Positions 1 through 8,169 of a DNA stretch of 64,000 nucleotides are shown in pieces. Both the position numbers and the translations under genes were made by a program. Numbering within the stretch: the stretch's first letter is position 1; every line of letters starts with the position of its first letter. The notes beneath the pieces are model-generated. The model was not told the origin of the DNA, ran no database searches, and saw nothing but the letters and a program-made list of their open reading frames with translations. Source of the stretch: Arcobacter vandammei (GTDB lineage: Bacteria; Campylobacterota; Campylobacteria; Campylobacterales; Arcobacteraceae); NCBI RefSeq assembly GCF_016106035.1, contig NZ_JADKPZ010000008.1, forward strand, positions 1 to 64,000, read 5' to 3'.

Positions 1-17
1 TTATTTAATATATTCAT
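1..17 (-). CDS. Possible 5' start of a gene running off the left edge
   Basis: On the minus strand an AAGGA sequence lies 7 nt before an ATG at 17-15, followed by four sense codons (N-I-L-N) before the window ends. This looks like a ribosome binding site with a start codon. Too little is visible to name a product. Between this start and the chemoreceptor gene that ends at 159 there is a short AT-rich gap holding one 8-bp inverted repeat (TAGATAGA at 45-52 against 62-69), possibly a weak terminator for the chemoreceptor operon. Confidence 0.3.
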
Positions 18-158
18 TTGTAAATCCTTAAATGAAAAATTTACTAGATAGATTTTTAAATTCTATCTAATAAATTAATATTTTTAGGTTTACACAGTTA
101 ATTTTATACTAACTTTAAATTTAAAGTCTCACTATAAAATAAAGCTATTAAAAAATTT

Positions 159-1430
159 TCAAGCTTTAAAAGTATTATTTCCTATATTTTTAACCTTAAC
201 ACCATCTTTCCCTTCAAACTCTTTTGCATTTGTATTTTTTACTATTAGAGTTGAAATTGTATCTGTTGTTACTGCTACATCGTGTGATTGTGCAGCAACA
301 GAGGCATTTTCTTGTGTTTGTTGGTCTATTATTGAAATAGCACTATTTATCTGTTCAACTGCTTTTAATTGCTCTTCGCTAGAGTTCTGAACATCATTTA
401 TAAGCCCCATAGATTCATTTATACTAGAGTATAGCTCTTTATATCCTTCTATCATATGACTTGCTATATCTTTTCCATCATTTGCTTTTTTTGTAGCACT
501 TTCAACTATATTTTTAATCTCTTTTGCAGCCTCGGCACTTCTACTTGCTAAATTTCTAACTTCACCAGCAACAACAGCAAAACCTTTTCCAGCTTCACCA
601 GCAGTTGCTGCTTCAACGGCAGCATTTAGTGAAAGAATATTTGTTTGAAATGCTATTTGGTCAATTACAGAAATTGCATCGTTCACAAAATTAACCTCTT
701 TTGCTATTTCTTGCATAGAGTTTGAAGTTCTTGTTGCTAACTCTTCACCTTTATGAGCTTGAGAACTTATATCAGAAGATAGTTTTACTACTTTTGAAAC
801 ATTATTTGTATTACTTCTTATATTTGTTGTAACCTCTTCCAATGCAGCTGCTGTCTCTTCAAGGCTTGAAGCTGCTTTTGAAGAAGATATATTTAAACTA
901 TCAACATTATTTAAAAGAATTTTTGAGCTATTTTGTAAAGTTAGACCATTTAATTTATTCTCAACTAACATACTTGTAATAGTATCTCTTAAATGATTTA
1001 TCTCCTCAAATAAAACTCTAAAATCATTTTTAACTAAAGTAGTATCTAATTTATTTAAATAGTTATACTCTCCATACATCAAAAGTGTATCTTTTATAAG
1101 ACTTATTATTTTTTCCAAATCACTAGCCAAACTATTTATAGTTTTTGCTATATAGTTTAATTTAAAATTTGAGCTATTTGTATAACTAATTCTATCACCT
1201 ACAATTCCACTTGCAAGTTTTTCAGAAATTAACATAATTTCACCAAATATCTGAAGTTCTTCATCATTTTTTCTATTTAAGATATTACAAATACTTTGTA
1301 ACTTTTGATTTATTTGAGAGCTATTATTTAAATTTTTTACATCTATATAATTGATTTCATTGTTTAAATATTTTTCAATATTTGTAAGAGTATCTAAAAT
1401 ATCTTGGTTCTTATTTTTATTAAAAAACAT
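159..1430 (-). CDS. Soluble methyl-accepting chemotaxis protein
   Basis: A cytoplasmic chemoreceptor signalling protein that would dock CheW/CheA. The C-terminal half carries the highly conserved hairpin tip ([20 protein letters not shown], then [20 protein letters not shown]) flanked by long heptad helices. The N-terminal about 170 residues show no transmembrane segment or recognisable sensor domain. I place the start at the ATG at 1430 ([10 protein letters not shown]), one base after the stop of the upstream PAS gene and with GGGAC 7 nt before it; a longer reading to 1463 would overlap the PAS gene. The tight coupling suggests the PAS protein is its sensor partner, like CetB with CetA in Campylobacter, except that CetA is membrane-anchored and this protein is not. 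The C-terminus lacks an obvious CheR/CheB tether peptide. Confidence 0.9.
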   Translation of the reverse strand: MFFNKNKNQDILDTLTNIEKYLNNEINYIDVKNLNNSSQINQKLQSICNILNRKNDEELQIFGEIMLISEKLASGIVGDRISYTNSSNFKLNYIAKTINSLASDLEKIISLIKDTLLMYGEYNYLNKLDTTLVKNDFRVLFEEINHLRDTITSMLVENKLNGLTLQNSSKILLNNVDSLNISSSKAASSLEETAAALEEVTTNIRSNTNNVSKVVKLSSDISSQAHKGEELATRTSNSMQEIAKEVNFVNDAISVIDQIAFQTNILSLNAAVEAATAGEAGKGFAVVAGEVRNLASRSAEAAKEIKNIVESATKKANDGKDIASHMIEGYKELYSSINESMGLINDVQNSSEEQLKAVEQINSAISIIDQQTQENASVAAQSHDVAVTTDTISTLIVKNTNAKEFEGKDGVKVKNIGNNTFKA

Positions 1431-1431
1431 T

Positions 1432-1815
1432 TTATAGTCCCAACTTATATGATTTCTTTGCATTTTCTATCTCTTCTTTTGTTGGTTTTACTCTAACAGA
1501 GATATATCTTGTAGTTCCATCTATATTTTTTGAAGGAAAAGCTGTGGCATTTACCCAGTAAAAATCTCCATCTTTTGTTCTATTTTTTACTATACCTTTC
1601 CAAGTTTTACCAGCTTTTATAGTATTCCATAAATCTTCAAATGCCCACTTTGGCATATCTTTATGTCTTACTATATTGTGTGGATTACCAACTAACTCAT
1701 CAAGTGTAAAACCAGCAATTTTGCAAAAATCCTCATTTGCAAAAGTAATAATACCTTTTTCATTTGTTTGAGATACAATAATTGTATCTTGTTTTAAATA
1801 GACTTCTTTATCCAA
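1432..1815 (-). CDS. Single PAS-domain sensor protein (CetB/Aer-like)
   Basis: A small cytosolic PAS protein of about 127 residues. The motifs [36 protein letters not shown] and [19 protein letters not shown] are typical of Aer-type PAS domains that bind FAD in energy-taxis receptors. No output domain is present. It sits immediately upstream of a soluble MCP in the same operon, so together they probably make a split receptor, as CetB does with CetA in Campylobacter jejuni. The start is probably the TTG at 1815, because GGGGG lies 5 nt upstream of it; a TTG at 1827 is the alternative and would add four residues. The ligand (FAD, haem or other) cannot be decided from sequence. Confidence 0.85.
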   Translation of the reverse strand: MDKEVYLKQDTIIVSQTNEKGIITFANEDFCKIAGFTLDELVGNPHNIVRHKDMPKWAFEDLWNTIKAGKTWKGIVKNRTKDGDFYWVNATAFPSKNIDGTTRYISVRVKPTKEEIENAKKSYKLGL

Positions 1816-1955
1816 TGAAACCCCCAAAATAAAATTTTCTTATAATCTATCAATTATTTACTTAAATTTTCTACCAAGATTGAAAACTAATTAAAATAAT
1901 AATCTTTATTAAAGAAAAATAAATTATAATAATATACTACAAAAAAGGAGTTTCT

Positions 1956-3494
1956 ATGTTTTTTGGCTCAAATAAAGATGATAAACTTTTAAAAGAAGTA
2001 ATAAATAATAACTATGCAATGATTGAATTTAAGCCTGATGGTACAATTGTTACAGCAAATAAAATATTTTTAGATGCAATGGGTTACAGTTTGGGTGAAA
2101 TTGTAACAAAAAATCATAGTATGTTTTGTGAAAAGAGATTTAGTAACACAAAAGAGTACAAAGATAGTTGGGAAAATTTAAGAGCAGGAAAAACTATAAC
2201 AGCAGAATTCCAAAGAGTAAAAAAAGATGGAGATTTTATCTTTTTAAGAGCATCTTATATGCCAGTTATTGAAAATGGAAAAGTTACAAAAGTTATAAAA
2301 CTAGCACAAGATATTACAAAAAATAGATTGAGAAATCTATATTATATTGGGCAAGTAAAAGCTATAAATAAATCAAATGCCGTTGTTGAATTTGATATGA
2401 GTGGAAATATTTTAGATGCAAACGAAAACTTTTTAAAAACTATTGGTTATAGCAAAGATGAAATAGTAGGTAAACACCACTCAATTTTTTGCGAAGAAGA
2501 TTATAAAAATTCAAATGACTACAAAGAGTTTTGGAAAAAATTAAATAGTGGAGAGTTTGATAGTGGAGAGTATTTAAGAATAGGCAAAAATGGCAAAAGA
2601 GTTTGGATACAAGCTAGTTATAACCCTATTTTAGATCTTGAAGGAGACCCTTTTAAAGTTGTAAAATATGCTACTGATATTACAAGTAAAAAAAATATAA
2701 TGTTTGATATTGAAAAAGAGATAAAGGAACTTAATTCATCTCTAAATCAACTCTCAAGTGCTTCAAGTACAATGCTTGAAGAGTCAAATTTCACTATGCA
2801 AAACTCTTGTGTAGTTACAGAAAACAGCCAAAATTTAAATGGTGTAATATTAGATTTAAGCAACAAAATAGATGAGATGCTAAAATCAATAACAACAATA
2901 TCAAAAAATACAGAAAAAAGTGAAGAGATAGCTATAAAAGCACAAGAACAATCTAAAGAGAGTGCCAAAGCTATGGTTAAATTGCACGAAGAGTCTACAA
3001 AGATTAGTCAAACAATAGATACTATTTCTCAAATTGCATTTCAAACAAATATCCTTTCTTTAAATGCAGCCGTTGAAGCAGCAACTGCTGGTGAAGCTGG
3101 AAAAGGTTTTGCTGTTGTTGCTGGTGAAGTTAGAAACCTTGCAACAAGGTCAAATGAAGCTGCAAAAAATATAAATAGTGTAATTGAATTTATTCAATCT
3201 TTGGTAAAAGAGTCTCTTGATTCAATTCATAGTATTGATGATACGATTGAGAAAATAAATAGTATGTCAAAAGATATTTCATCTTCTATGAATGAACAAA
3301 AAAATATCTCTTTTGAGCTATCTAATAGTGCAAAAAATAGCTATTCAAATTTAACTGAACTTTCACAGACTATGCAAAAAGTTTCAAATTCAGCAAAAGA
3401 GACTCAAAAAGAGGCTGAAATTACAAAAAGTAGTTCAAATGATTTAATAAATATATCAAATAAATTAATTGATACTTTAAAAAATCTAAAATAA
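1956..3494 (+). CDS. PAS-PAS methyl-accepting chemotaxis protein
   Basis: A 512-residue chemoreceptor with two tandem PAS domains (about residues 10-125 and 135-250) followed by an MCP signalling domain. Each PAS domain repeats the pattern of an entry strand ([27 protein letters not shown]), a helix with GY, and a conserved H-S-x-F-C-E element ([20 protein letters not shown]). The MCP hairpin tip ([18 protein letters not shown]) lies near residue 365. No transmembrane helix is visible, so it is probably a soluble redox or energy sensor. It is divergent from the PAS/MCP operon on the other strand and has a good AAGGAG ribosome binding site. The two receptors at this locus are near-identical at the tip and could share one signalling array. 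Confidence 0.9.
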   Translation: MFFGSNKDDKLLKEVINNNYAMIEFKPDGTIVTANKIFLDAMGYSLGEIVTKNHSMFCEKRFSNTKEYKDSWENLRAGKTITAEFQRVKKDGDFIFLRASYMPVIENGKVTKVIKLAQDITKNRLRNLYYIGQVKAINKSNAVVEFDMSGNILDANENFLKTIGYSKDEIVGKHHSIFCEEDYKNSNDYKEFWKKLNSGEFDSGEYLRIGKNGKRVWIQASYNPILDLEGDPFKVVKYATDITSKKNIMFDIEKEIKELNSSLNQLSSASSTMLEESNFTMQNSCVVTENSQNLNGVILDLSNKIDEMLKSITTISKNTEKSEEIAIKAQEQSKESAKAMVKLHEESTKISQTIDTISQIAFQTNILSLNAAVEAATAGEAGKGFAVVAGEVRNLATRSNEAAKNINSVIEFIQSLVKESLDSIHSIDDTIEKINSMSKDISSSMNEQKNISFELSNSAKNSYSNLTELSQTMQKVSNSAKETQKEAEITKSSSNDLINISNKLIDTLKNLK

Positions 3495-3502
3495 AAAATT
3501 CA

Positions 3503-3529
3503 AAGAGTTGTAAATTTATTGCAACTCTT
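3503..3529. terminator. Convergent hairpin between MCP and cobA
   Basis: AAGAGTTG (3503-3510) pairs with CAACTCTT (3522-3529) across a 11-nt loop. It lies in the gap between the converging MCP and cobA genes and overlaps the last codons of cobA. U-tracts are weak, so this is a tentative bidirectional terminator. Confidence 0.4.
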
Positions 3530-4256
3530 CAAACCACTTTAAATCTTCTCTTAAATTTACAACTTCCCCAACTACAATTATTGCTGGAGTTGGAATATCT
3601 TTTGCTTTTTTGGCAATATCTTGCAAAGTCCCAACAATAACAAGTTGTTCTTTTGTAGTTCCTTTTGAAATAACTGCACAAGGTGTAGTAGAAGGTTTTC
3701 CAATTTTTATTAGTTGAGAAGAGATATACTCCATATTATGTATTCCCATCAAAAAAACTATTGTTTCATCAGCAATAAAACTCTCCCAATTTATTTGACT
3801 ATATATTTTATTTGAAGATTCATGACCTGTTACAACTCTAAAAGAGCAAGTAATACCTCTATTTGTTACTGGAATTCCTGCATATGCAGGAACACTTATA
3901 CTTGAAGTAACTCCAGGAATTATCTCAAACTTTACCCCTCTTTGTTTTAAATAAAGTGCCTCTTCTCCACCTCTTCCAAATACAAAAGGGTCTCCACCTT
4001 TTAATCTCACAACATTTTCATATTTCAAAGAAGCTTGATAAATTATCTCATTTATCTCATCTTGTGGAATTAAATGTTTCTTAAACTCTTTTCCAACAAA
4101 AATAAAACAACACCCAATTTTTGCCATCTTTAGAATTTCTGGATTTGCTAATTTATCATATATTATTACATCTGCTTGGGCTATTACTCTTGCGGCTTTA
4201 AGTGTTAATAGTTCAATATCTCCAGGACCAGCTCCTGTTAAATATACCTTTTTCAA
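3516..4256 (-). CDS. cobA: Uroporphyrinogen-III C-methyltransferase
   Basis: SUMT transfers two methyl groups from S-adenosylmethionine to uroporphyrinogen III to give precorrin-2, the branch point to sirohaem, haem d1 and cobalamin. The 246-residue protein has the N-terminal VYLTGAGPGDIELLTLKA loop, VVRLKGGDPFVFGRGGEE, and PGVTSSISVPAYAGIPVTNR, all diagnostic of this methylase family. Length matches stand-alone SUMT rather than the fused CysG. The matching dehydrogenase/ferrochelatase (Met8-type) is encoded separately at 27645-28211. Translation seems to start at a TTG (4256) with AAGGA 7 nt upstream. It lies downstream of the nitric oxide reductase operon on the same strand but beyond a hairpin. 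Confidence 0.93.
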   Translation of the reverse strand: MKKVYLTGAGPGDIELLTLKAARVIAQADVIIYDKLANPEILKMAKIGCCFIFVGKEFKKHLIPQDEINEIIYQASLKYENVVRLKGGDPFVFGRGGEEALYLKQRGVKFEIIPGVTSSISVPAYAGIPVTNRGITCSFRVVTGHESSNKIYSQINWESFIADETIVFLMGIHNMEYISSQLIKIGKPSTTPCAVISKGTTKEQLVIVGTLQDIAKKAKDIPTPAIIVVGEVVNLREDLKWFEELQ

Positions 4257-4372
4257 AAAAATTCCTTAACTAAAAGTTATAAATATTATAAATATTTTTT
4301 AATTTAGTCTTTTATCAAAATAGTGCTTAAGAAAATATTTTTTGATTTTTTGTAGTGTTTTATTGAGAAGTT

Positions 4373-4398
4373 TTATAGTGGCATAAAAGCCACTATAA
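4373..4398 (-). terminator. Hairpin after the nor operon
   Basis: A 10-bp perfect stem (TTATAGTGGC at 4373-4382 with GCCACTATAA at 4389-4398, loop of 6) begins two bases after the stop codon of the small gene that follows norB. It plausibly ends the nor transcript, although the minus strand lacks a long U-tract after it. Confidence 0.5.
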
Positions 4399-4399
4399 A

Positions 4400-4564
4400 T
4401 TATTTATCTTTTTTTGACTCGTCTTCTAATCGTTTTTTCTCTTGTTTATAGATAAAAAACATAGGTAAAACTATAGCTGAGTGTAAAAATAGTGTCAAAG
4501 TCATAGGTCCTTGATTTAACCAACCAAAGAAACTAGGCACTATATCTGTAAATTCTGTAAACAT
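4400..4564 (-). CDS. Small membrane protein downstream of norB
   Basis: A 54-residue ORF that starts MFTEFTDIVPSFFGWLNQGP and ends in a highly charged tail (EKKRLEDESKKDK). Residues about 21-39 (MTLTLFLHSAIVLPMFFIY) form one hydrophobic segment. The ATG at 4564 has an ideal AGGAGG ribosome binding site 6 nt upstream, and the gene starts 12 bases after the norB stop and ends just before a hairpin, so it reads as the last gene of the nor operon. I do not recognise the family. By position it may be a small accessory subunit or assembly factor of the nitric oxide reductase. Confidence 0.75.
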   Translation of the reverse strand: MFTEFTDIVPSFFGWLNQGPMTLTLFLHSAIVLPMFFIYKQEKKRLEDESKKDK

Positions 4565-4576
4565 AATAACCTCCTT

Positions 4577-5992
4577 TTATGCTTCTTGATTTATTTTTGC
4601 ATTTTTTATTGTTAGTAAATCAGCTACTAAACATATAAATCCTACAAAAGTAACAAGACCCATAACAAGTCTCCAACCCATAGCTTGAATATACCAAGGA
4701 CTACTTTGTCCTATAAAATATGCATCCCAAGTAGCACCAAATTGTGCTCTTTCTATCATAACTTGACCATATCCAGCTATTGTTAAAGCTACAGTCATAC
4801 CAACAACACCAATAGTAATTAATGCAAAACCATATTTCGTAAGTTTTGTCATTTTTAACTCTTTTTTACTTCCTTGAACTCCCATATAAAACATTGCAAT
4901 CATCGCCATTGCAAATGCTCCAAAGAAAGCTAAATGCCCGTGTGCTGAAGTAAATTGCGTACCGTGAGTATAAATATTCATTTGTGGTAAAGTGTGGAAG
5001 AACCCCCAAATACCAGCACCTAAGAAGTTACCAAATGCACTTGCACAAAACCAAAGGAATGCTGGAGTGTTGTTCATTTGAGCTTTTTCGCCTTTTCCTT
5101 CTTGGAAACCTTTTTCTTTACCCCAATCATACATAACATGCACAAACATAGCAACTAGAGGTACTGGTTCAAGTGCAGAGAATAAAGCTCCAATTTCCCA
5201 CCAATACTCAGGTGTTCCAATCCAGAAATAGTGGTGTCCAATTCCTAAAATTCCTGAACCAAATAGCATTGCTACTTCAATCCATAACCACATTTCAACA
5301 ATTTGTCTATTTGCACCAATAACTTTAATTAATGCCCAACCAATAACAGCTGCAACAAAAACTTCCCAAGTAGCTTCAACCCATAGGTGAATTACCCACC
5401 ACCACCAGTATTGGTCAATTGAGATATTATTTGTATAGAACATTCCTGCTAAATATAATCCAGCAAGAGCTAGTAAGTCAGCCATTAAAACTGTAATAAT
5501 TCCTGTTCTTTCACCTTTAATTGCTGTTAAATAAACATTTGCTAAAAAGATTAATACAACAACAACTATTCCAATATCAGCCCATCTTGGAGCTTCAATA
5601 TACTCTCTTCCTTCATTAATAAACCAAATAGTAGTCTCATTTGCTGGTCCTACTTGAACTAAAATATAAACTAAAACTACAACTGTAACAGCTAAAGTTA
5701 ATACATAAAATCCTAGTTTTCCTAAACCAATTCCAACTGTTTCTATTTTTGTCTCATCAGGAAGTAAATAGTAAACTGAACCAATCATTGCATATAAAAG
5801 CCATACGACAAGTGCATTAATATGTACCATTCTAGCAACATTGAAATCTAAAATTTCAAATAAGAATCCATCATATACAAACTGAATTCCAGCAATTAAT
5901 CCAAATAATATTTGTGCACCAAATAAAATAGCTGCAACTATAAAATACATTTTTCCTAACTGTTTTGATTGAGATTTTATATTATCTACCAT
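4577..5992 (-). CDS. norB: Nitric oxide reductase subunit B (cNOR)
   Basis: The catalytic subunit of respiratory nitric oxide reductase, a haem-copper-oxidase relative that reduces two NO to N2O in the cytoplasmic membrane. The 471-residue protein has about 12 hydrophobic segments and the family hallmarks: VHINALVVWLLYAMIGSVYY, the WWWWVIHLWVEATWEVF stretch carrying a metal-ligand His and catalytic Glu, GHHYFWIG, and the HGHLAFFGAFAMA haem-ligand helix. Length fits the short NorB that works with NorC rather than the longer quinol-dependent fusion. The start has GGAGG 5 nt upstream and overlaps the end of norC by 11 nt, indicating translational coupling. Confidence 0.95.
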   Translation of the reverse strand: MVDNIKSQSKQLGKMYFIVAAILFGAQILFGLIAGIQFVYDGFLFEILDFNVARMVHINALVVWLLYAMIGSVYYLLPDETKIETVGIGLGKLGFYVLTLAVTVVVLVYILVQVGPANETTIWFINEGREYIEAPRWADIGIVVVVLIFLANVYLTAIKGERTGIITVLMADLLALAGLYLAGMFYTNNISIDQYWWWWVIHLWVEATWEVFVAAVIGWALIKVIGANRQIVEMWLWIEVAMLFGSGILGIGHHYFWIGTPEYWWEIGALFSALEPVPLVAMFVHVMYDWGKEKGFQEGKGEKAQMNNTPAFLWFCASAFGNFLGAGIWGFFHTLPQMNIYTHGTQFTSAHGHLAFFGAFAMAMIAMFYMGVQGSKKELKMTKLTKYGFALITIGVVGMTVALTIAGYGQVMIERAQFGATWDAYFIGQSSPWYIQAMGWRLVMGLVTFVGFICLVADLLTIKNAKINQEA

Positions 5993-6653
5993 GGATTCCT
6001 CCTTCTATCTTCCCATCTTTGTTTTCAGTCATTCTTCCAAAGTTTCTTGGGAAACCATTTGTATCTATTGATGACATATGTTTCAAAAATGCTACTAAAG
6101 CTTTTGCTTCATCTGCTGTAATACCTAAATTTGGCATCATTCTAGCATTTGATGGATTATCAGATGGATATTGTAAAAATTCAGCAATAGCTTCCTCTTT
6201 AGTTTGTTTATCCATTCTAGCCATATATGAATCCCATTTTGGGTCTAACCAAGCTTTAGTTAAATCAGGAGCATAATATGCACCATTTCCAAGTAAAGTA
6301 TGGCAATTCATACAGTTTTTTGCTTGAGAAGCTAATTTACCTAAATTAAGAAGAGCCATAGCCTCTTCTTCACTATAATCGTCTCTACCAAAAAACTTCT
6401 CTTTTTCACCAACTACTGGTACTTCATGGCCTCTTTTATCACTCATCTCATAAGATATTTTATGGTTAATTACTGTAGGAGATGGAACTCTTTTTGTTAT
6501 ACCACTATCTAAATCTGCTTGTGTTCCCATTTGAATTTGACTCATTGTGTCAAATGTTAGCCAAATCAAGAGAATTGCTGCCATACCAGTAACCCAAGCA
6601 GCTGACCTTTGCCAAAAACGATTATCTGTCCATACAGACACTTTTTTAGACAT
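5982..6653 (-). CDS. norC: Nitric oxide reductase cytochrome c subunit
   Basis: Membrane-anchored c-type cytochrome that feeds electrons to NorB. One N-terminal transmembrane helix (AAWVTGMAAILLIWLTF) is followed by a periplasmic domain with the haem-binding motif CMNCH in NCMNCHTLLGNGAYYAPDL and a distal Met ligand candidate in ARMMPNLGI. I choose the ATG at 6653 (MSKKVSVWTDNRFWQ) because GGGGG lies 9 nt upstream and NorC proteins usually begin near this point; an upstream ATG at 6686 would add 11 charged residues and overlap the previous gene. It sits between a small membrane protein gene and norB in one operon. Confidence 0.93.
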   Translation of the reverse strand: MSKKVSVWTDNRFWQRSAAWVTGMAAILLIWLTFDTMSQIQMGTQADLDSGITKRVPSPTVINHKISYEMSDKRGHEVPVVGEKEKFFGRDDYSEEEAMALLNLGKLASQAKNCMNCHTLLGNGAYYAPDLTKAWLDPKWDSYMARMDKQTKEEAIAEFLQYPSDNPSNARMMPNLGITADEAKALVAFLKHMSSIDTNGFPRNFGRMTENKDGKIEGGIHGR

Positions 6654-6675
6654 TGCTACTTTCCCCCTTTTTTTA

Positions 6676-7005
6676 TTATTTCTCATACTCTTCTTCTGCT
6701 TTACTTGTTAAATAGTAATACAAATGAGGTAAAGTAAAATATGCAATCATAATAATTACTAATACCTTTCCTACAAATGGTCCTACTTGAAGTTTTGTAG
6801 CCATAAAATACATACAGTAAGCCTGAAGTATCCAAAAAATATATGCAAAAGGCATATAAAATCTTTTTAAATAACCCATTTTCACTAAGGTATAAATACC
6901 TACAAAAAAAGCACCAAATACAAGTACTAAAGATGATGATAAAAATATAGGTAAAAAATCATCTAATGCAATTTCAGGTCTAGTTCTTATAACTTCGTCC
7001 AACAC
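6676..7005 (-). CDS. Small three-helix membrane protein, first gene of nor operon
   Basis: A 109-residue protein with three hydrophobic segments (around FLSSSLVLVFGAFFVGIYTLV, FAYIFWILQAYCMYFMA and VLVIIMIAYFTLPHLYYYL) and an acidic C-terminal tail. The start is set at GTG 7005 because AAGGAG lies 7 nt upstream; a longer reading to an ATG at 7086 would run through the promoter. It is the first gene after the FNR-type promoter and ends 22 bases before norC. I do not recognise the family. Co-transcription suggests a role in assembly, electron delivery or NO handling for the reductase. Confidence 0.8.
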   Translation of the reverse strand: MLDEVIRTRPEIALDDFLPIFLSSSLVLVFGAFFVGIYTLVKMGYLKRFYMPFAYIFWILQAYCMYFMATKLQVGPFVGKVLVIIMIAYFTLPHLYYYLTSKAEEEYEK

Positions 7006-7036
7006 TTGTGACTCCTTTATACTTTTATCTCTTGAT

Positions 7037-7077
7037 ATTATATAAGATTGAAAAAAGTTAAGATTGATTAATATCAA
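7037..7077 (-). promoter_or_regulatory. Class II FNR-type promoter of the nor operon
   Basis: A perfect 14-bp FNR/Crp-family dyad, TTGATTAATATCAA, occupies 7064-7077. On the minus strand a consensus -10 hexamer TATAAT lies at 7042-7037, predicting a transcript start near 7030. The dyad centre would then be at about -41, the classic class II activator position. The first gene begins 25 bases further on. Control by an FNR-, NNR- or DNR-like regulator (oxygen or NO responsive) is inferred; the regulator gene itself is not in the window. Confidence 0.85.
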
Positions 7078-7147
7078 TAAAATCAATGAAAAGTTAATAG
7101 AATTATTGATTAAGCAGATATTTAAAAAGTAAAAAAGAAGATTATAG

Positions 7148-7192
7148 TTAAATTTTATCTTTAATTAGATTTTTAACACAAGTTTCTATCAT
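7148..7192 (-). pseudogene. Out-of-frame 3' remnant of the low-molecular-weight phosphatase
   Basis: Fourteen codons in a different frame from the phosphatase gene above read MIETCVKNLIKDKI and then stop. This matches what is expected as the final helix of LMW-PTP proteins, which the in-frame gene lacks. Twenty nucleotides including stop codons separate the two parts, so the C-terminus appears to have been displaced by a small insertion or frameshift. No good ribosome binding site supports separate translation. Confidence 0.5.
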
Positions 7193-7211
7193 AATATATA
7201 CATTTTTTTCA

Positions 7212-7610
7212 TTAAGCCACATTTTTAAATTCTTCAAACTCTTTAAAGTAGTATGGATCAGGAATACAAGAACCTTCATATCCAAAATCTCCAAGCTTTA
7301 CTAAATTTGTACAGCCAAGTTTTTTTAAATCTTGTAAGTTATTATCATCAAGAGCAACTATCAAATAAAACTTATTAAAATCTTCTTTTGTTACTTGCCT
7401 TGCTCGTTGTTTTGATATATCAACTCCATTTAGAAGTGCTACTTTTATTGATTTTTCACAAGGAGCTTCTCCTATGTGCCAAGAGCCAGTTCCTGCACTA
7501 TCAACAACAATATCAAGCTTATTTTTATTTATATAATCTTGTGCAATTCCATGAGCTAAAGGAGAGCGACAAATATTTCCTAAACATACAAAAAGAATAG
7601 ATTTTTTCAT
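7212..7610 (-). CDS. Low-molecular-weight protein-tyrosine phosphatase, 3' end altered
   Basis: The N-terminal VCLGNICRSPLAHG is the CX5R phosphate-binding loop (nucleophile Cys9, Arg15) and DPYY near residue 118 holds the general-acid Asp, so the catalytic machinery is present. LMW-PTPs are usually about 150 residues; this one stops at 132, shortly after DPYYFKEFEEFKN, and lacks the last helix. A sequence that looks like that helix is found downstream in another frame (7192-7148). The protein may therefore be shortened in this strain, perhaps less stable, or the region may contain a sequencing indel. It follows the rhomboid gene with only 4 bases between, so it is probably the last gene of the lon-rhomboid operon. 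Confidence 0.85.
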   Translation of the reverse strand: MKKSILFVCLGNICRSPLAHGIAQDYINKNKLDIVVDSAGTGSWHIGEAPCEKSIKVALLNGVDISKQRARQVTKEDFNKFYLIVALDDNNLQDLKKLGCTNLVKLGDFGYEGSCIPDPYYFKEFEEFKNVA

Positions 7611-7614
7611 CTTT

Positions 7615-8169
7615 TTATCTTTTTAGAAATATAGCTTTGTCAATAATTGCATAAATAAATCCGACAAATAAACCTATAAAGTGAGCATACCAAGCTATTG
7701 GAAGTCCAATTAGAAGTGGTGCAACAGAGATTAGTAAAATCCAAGTTATTATTCCACTTCTTTGAGCTTTATCAAAATATGCAATATAACCTAAAACTGC
7801 ACAAATAGCTCCACTTGCACCAACCAAATTTACATGCATATCAACATAAAAGATATATAAAAAAGATAATAAAGAAGTAATAATTCCTGTTACTAAATAT
7901 AAAGTAACAAAACTTTTACTTCCTCTTGCCTTTTCGATTAGATTTCCAAATTGCCAAAGAACAAACATATTCATTCCAAGATGTGCAATTCCACCGTGAG
8001 AAAACATTGAAGTTAATGGTTGCCAATAAAAACCACCAACCAAAAAGTATAGATTTAATCCCATAAAAAGTGAGCCTTGAGAGATATTTATCTGAACAAT
8101 ATAGGCTAATACAGTAATAAAAATAATAATATTTGTAGCTGTAAAATCACTTTTTGAAAATTTCATCAT
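7615..8169 (-). CDS. Rhomboid-family intramembrane serine protease
   Basis: A 184-residue polytopic membrane protein with about six hydrophobic helices. The catalytic Ser lies in GASGAICAVLGY (GxSG motif), the catalytic His in AWYAHFIGLFVGF, and the HLGMNMFVLWQFG motif supplies the oxyanion Asn in the expected order. Rhomboids cleave transmembrane substrates within the bilayer; the substrate here is unknown. The start ATG overlaps the stop of lon by one base (TAATG), which implies coupled translation; a second ATG three bases on is equally possible. Confidence 0.9.
   Translation of the reverse strand: MMKFSKSDFTATNIIIFITVLAYIVQINISQGSLFMGLNLYFLVGGFYWQPLTSMFSHGGIAHLGMNMFVLWQFGNLIEKARGSKSFVTLYLVTGIITSLLSFLYIFYVDMHVNLVGASGAICAVLGYIAYFDKAQRSGIITWILLISVAPLLIGLPIAWYAHFIGLFVGFIYAIIDKAIFLKR

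Noticed and set aside
4577-5992. Quinol-dependent nitric oxide reductase (qNOR)
   Set aside because: The protein is 471 residues and has an adjacent NorC with a CxxCH haem motif, so it is the cytochrome c type.
5965-6276. Open frame on the plus strand across norC
   Set aside because: It is antisense to the well-supported norC gene and has no independent evidence.
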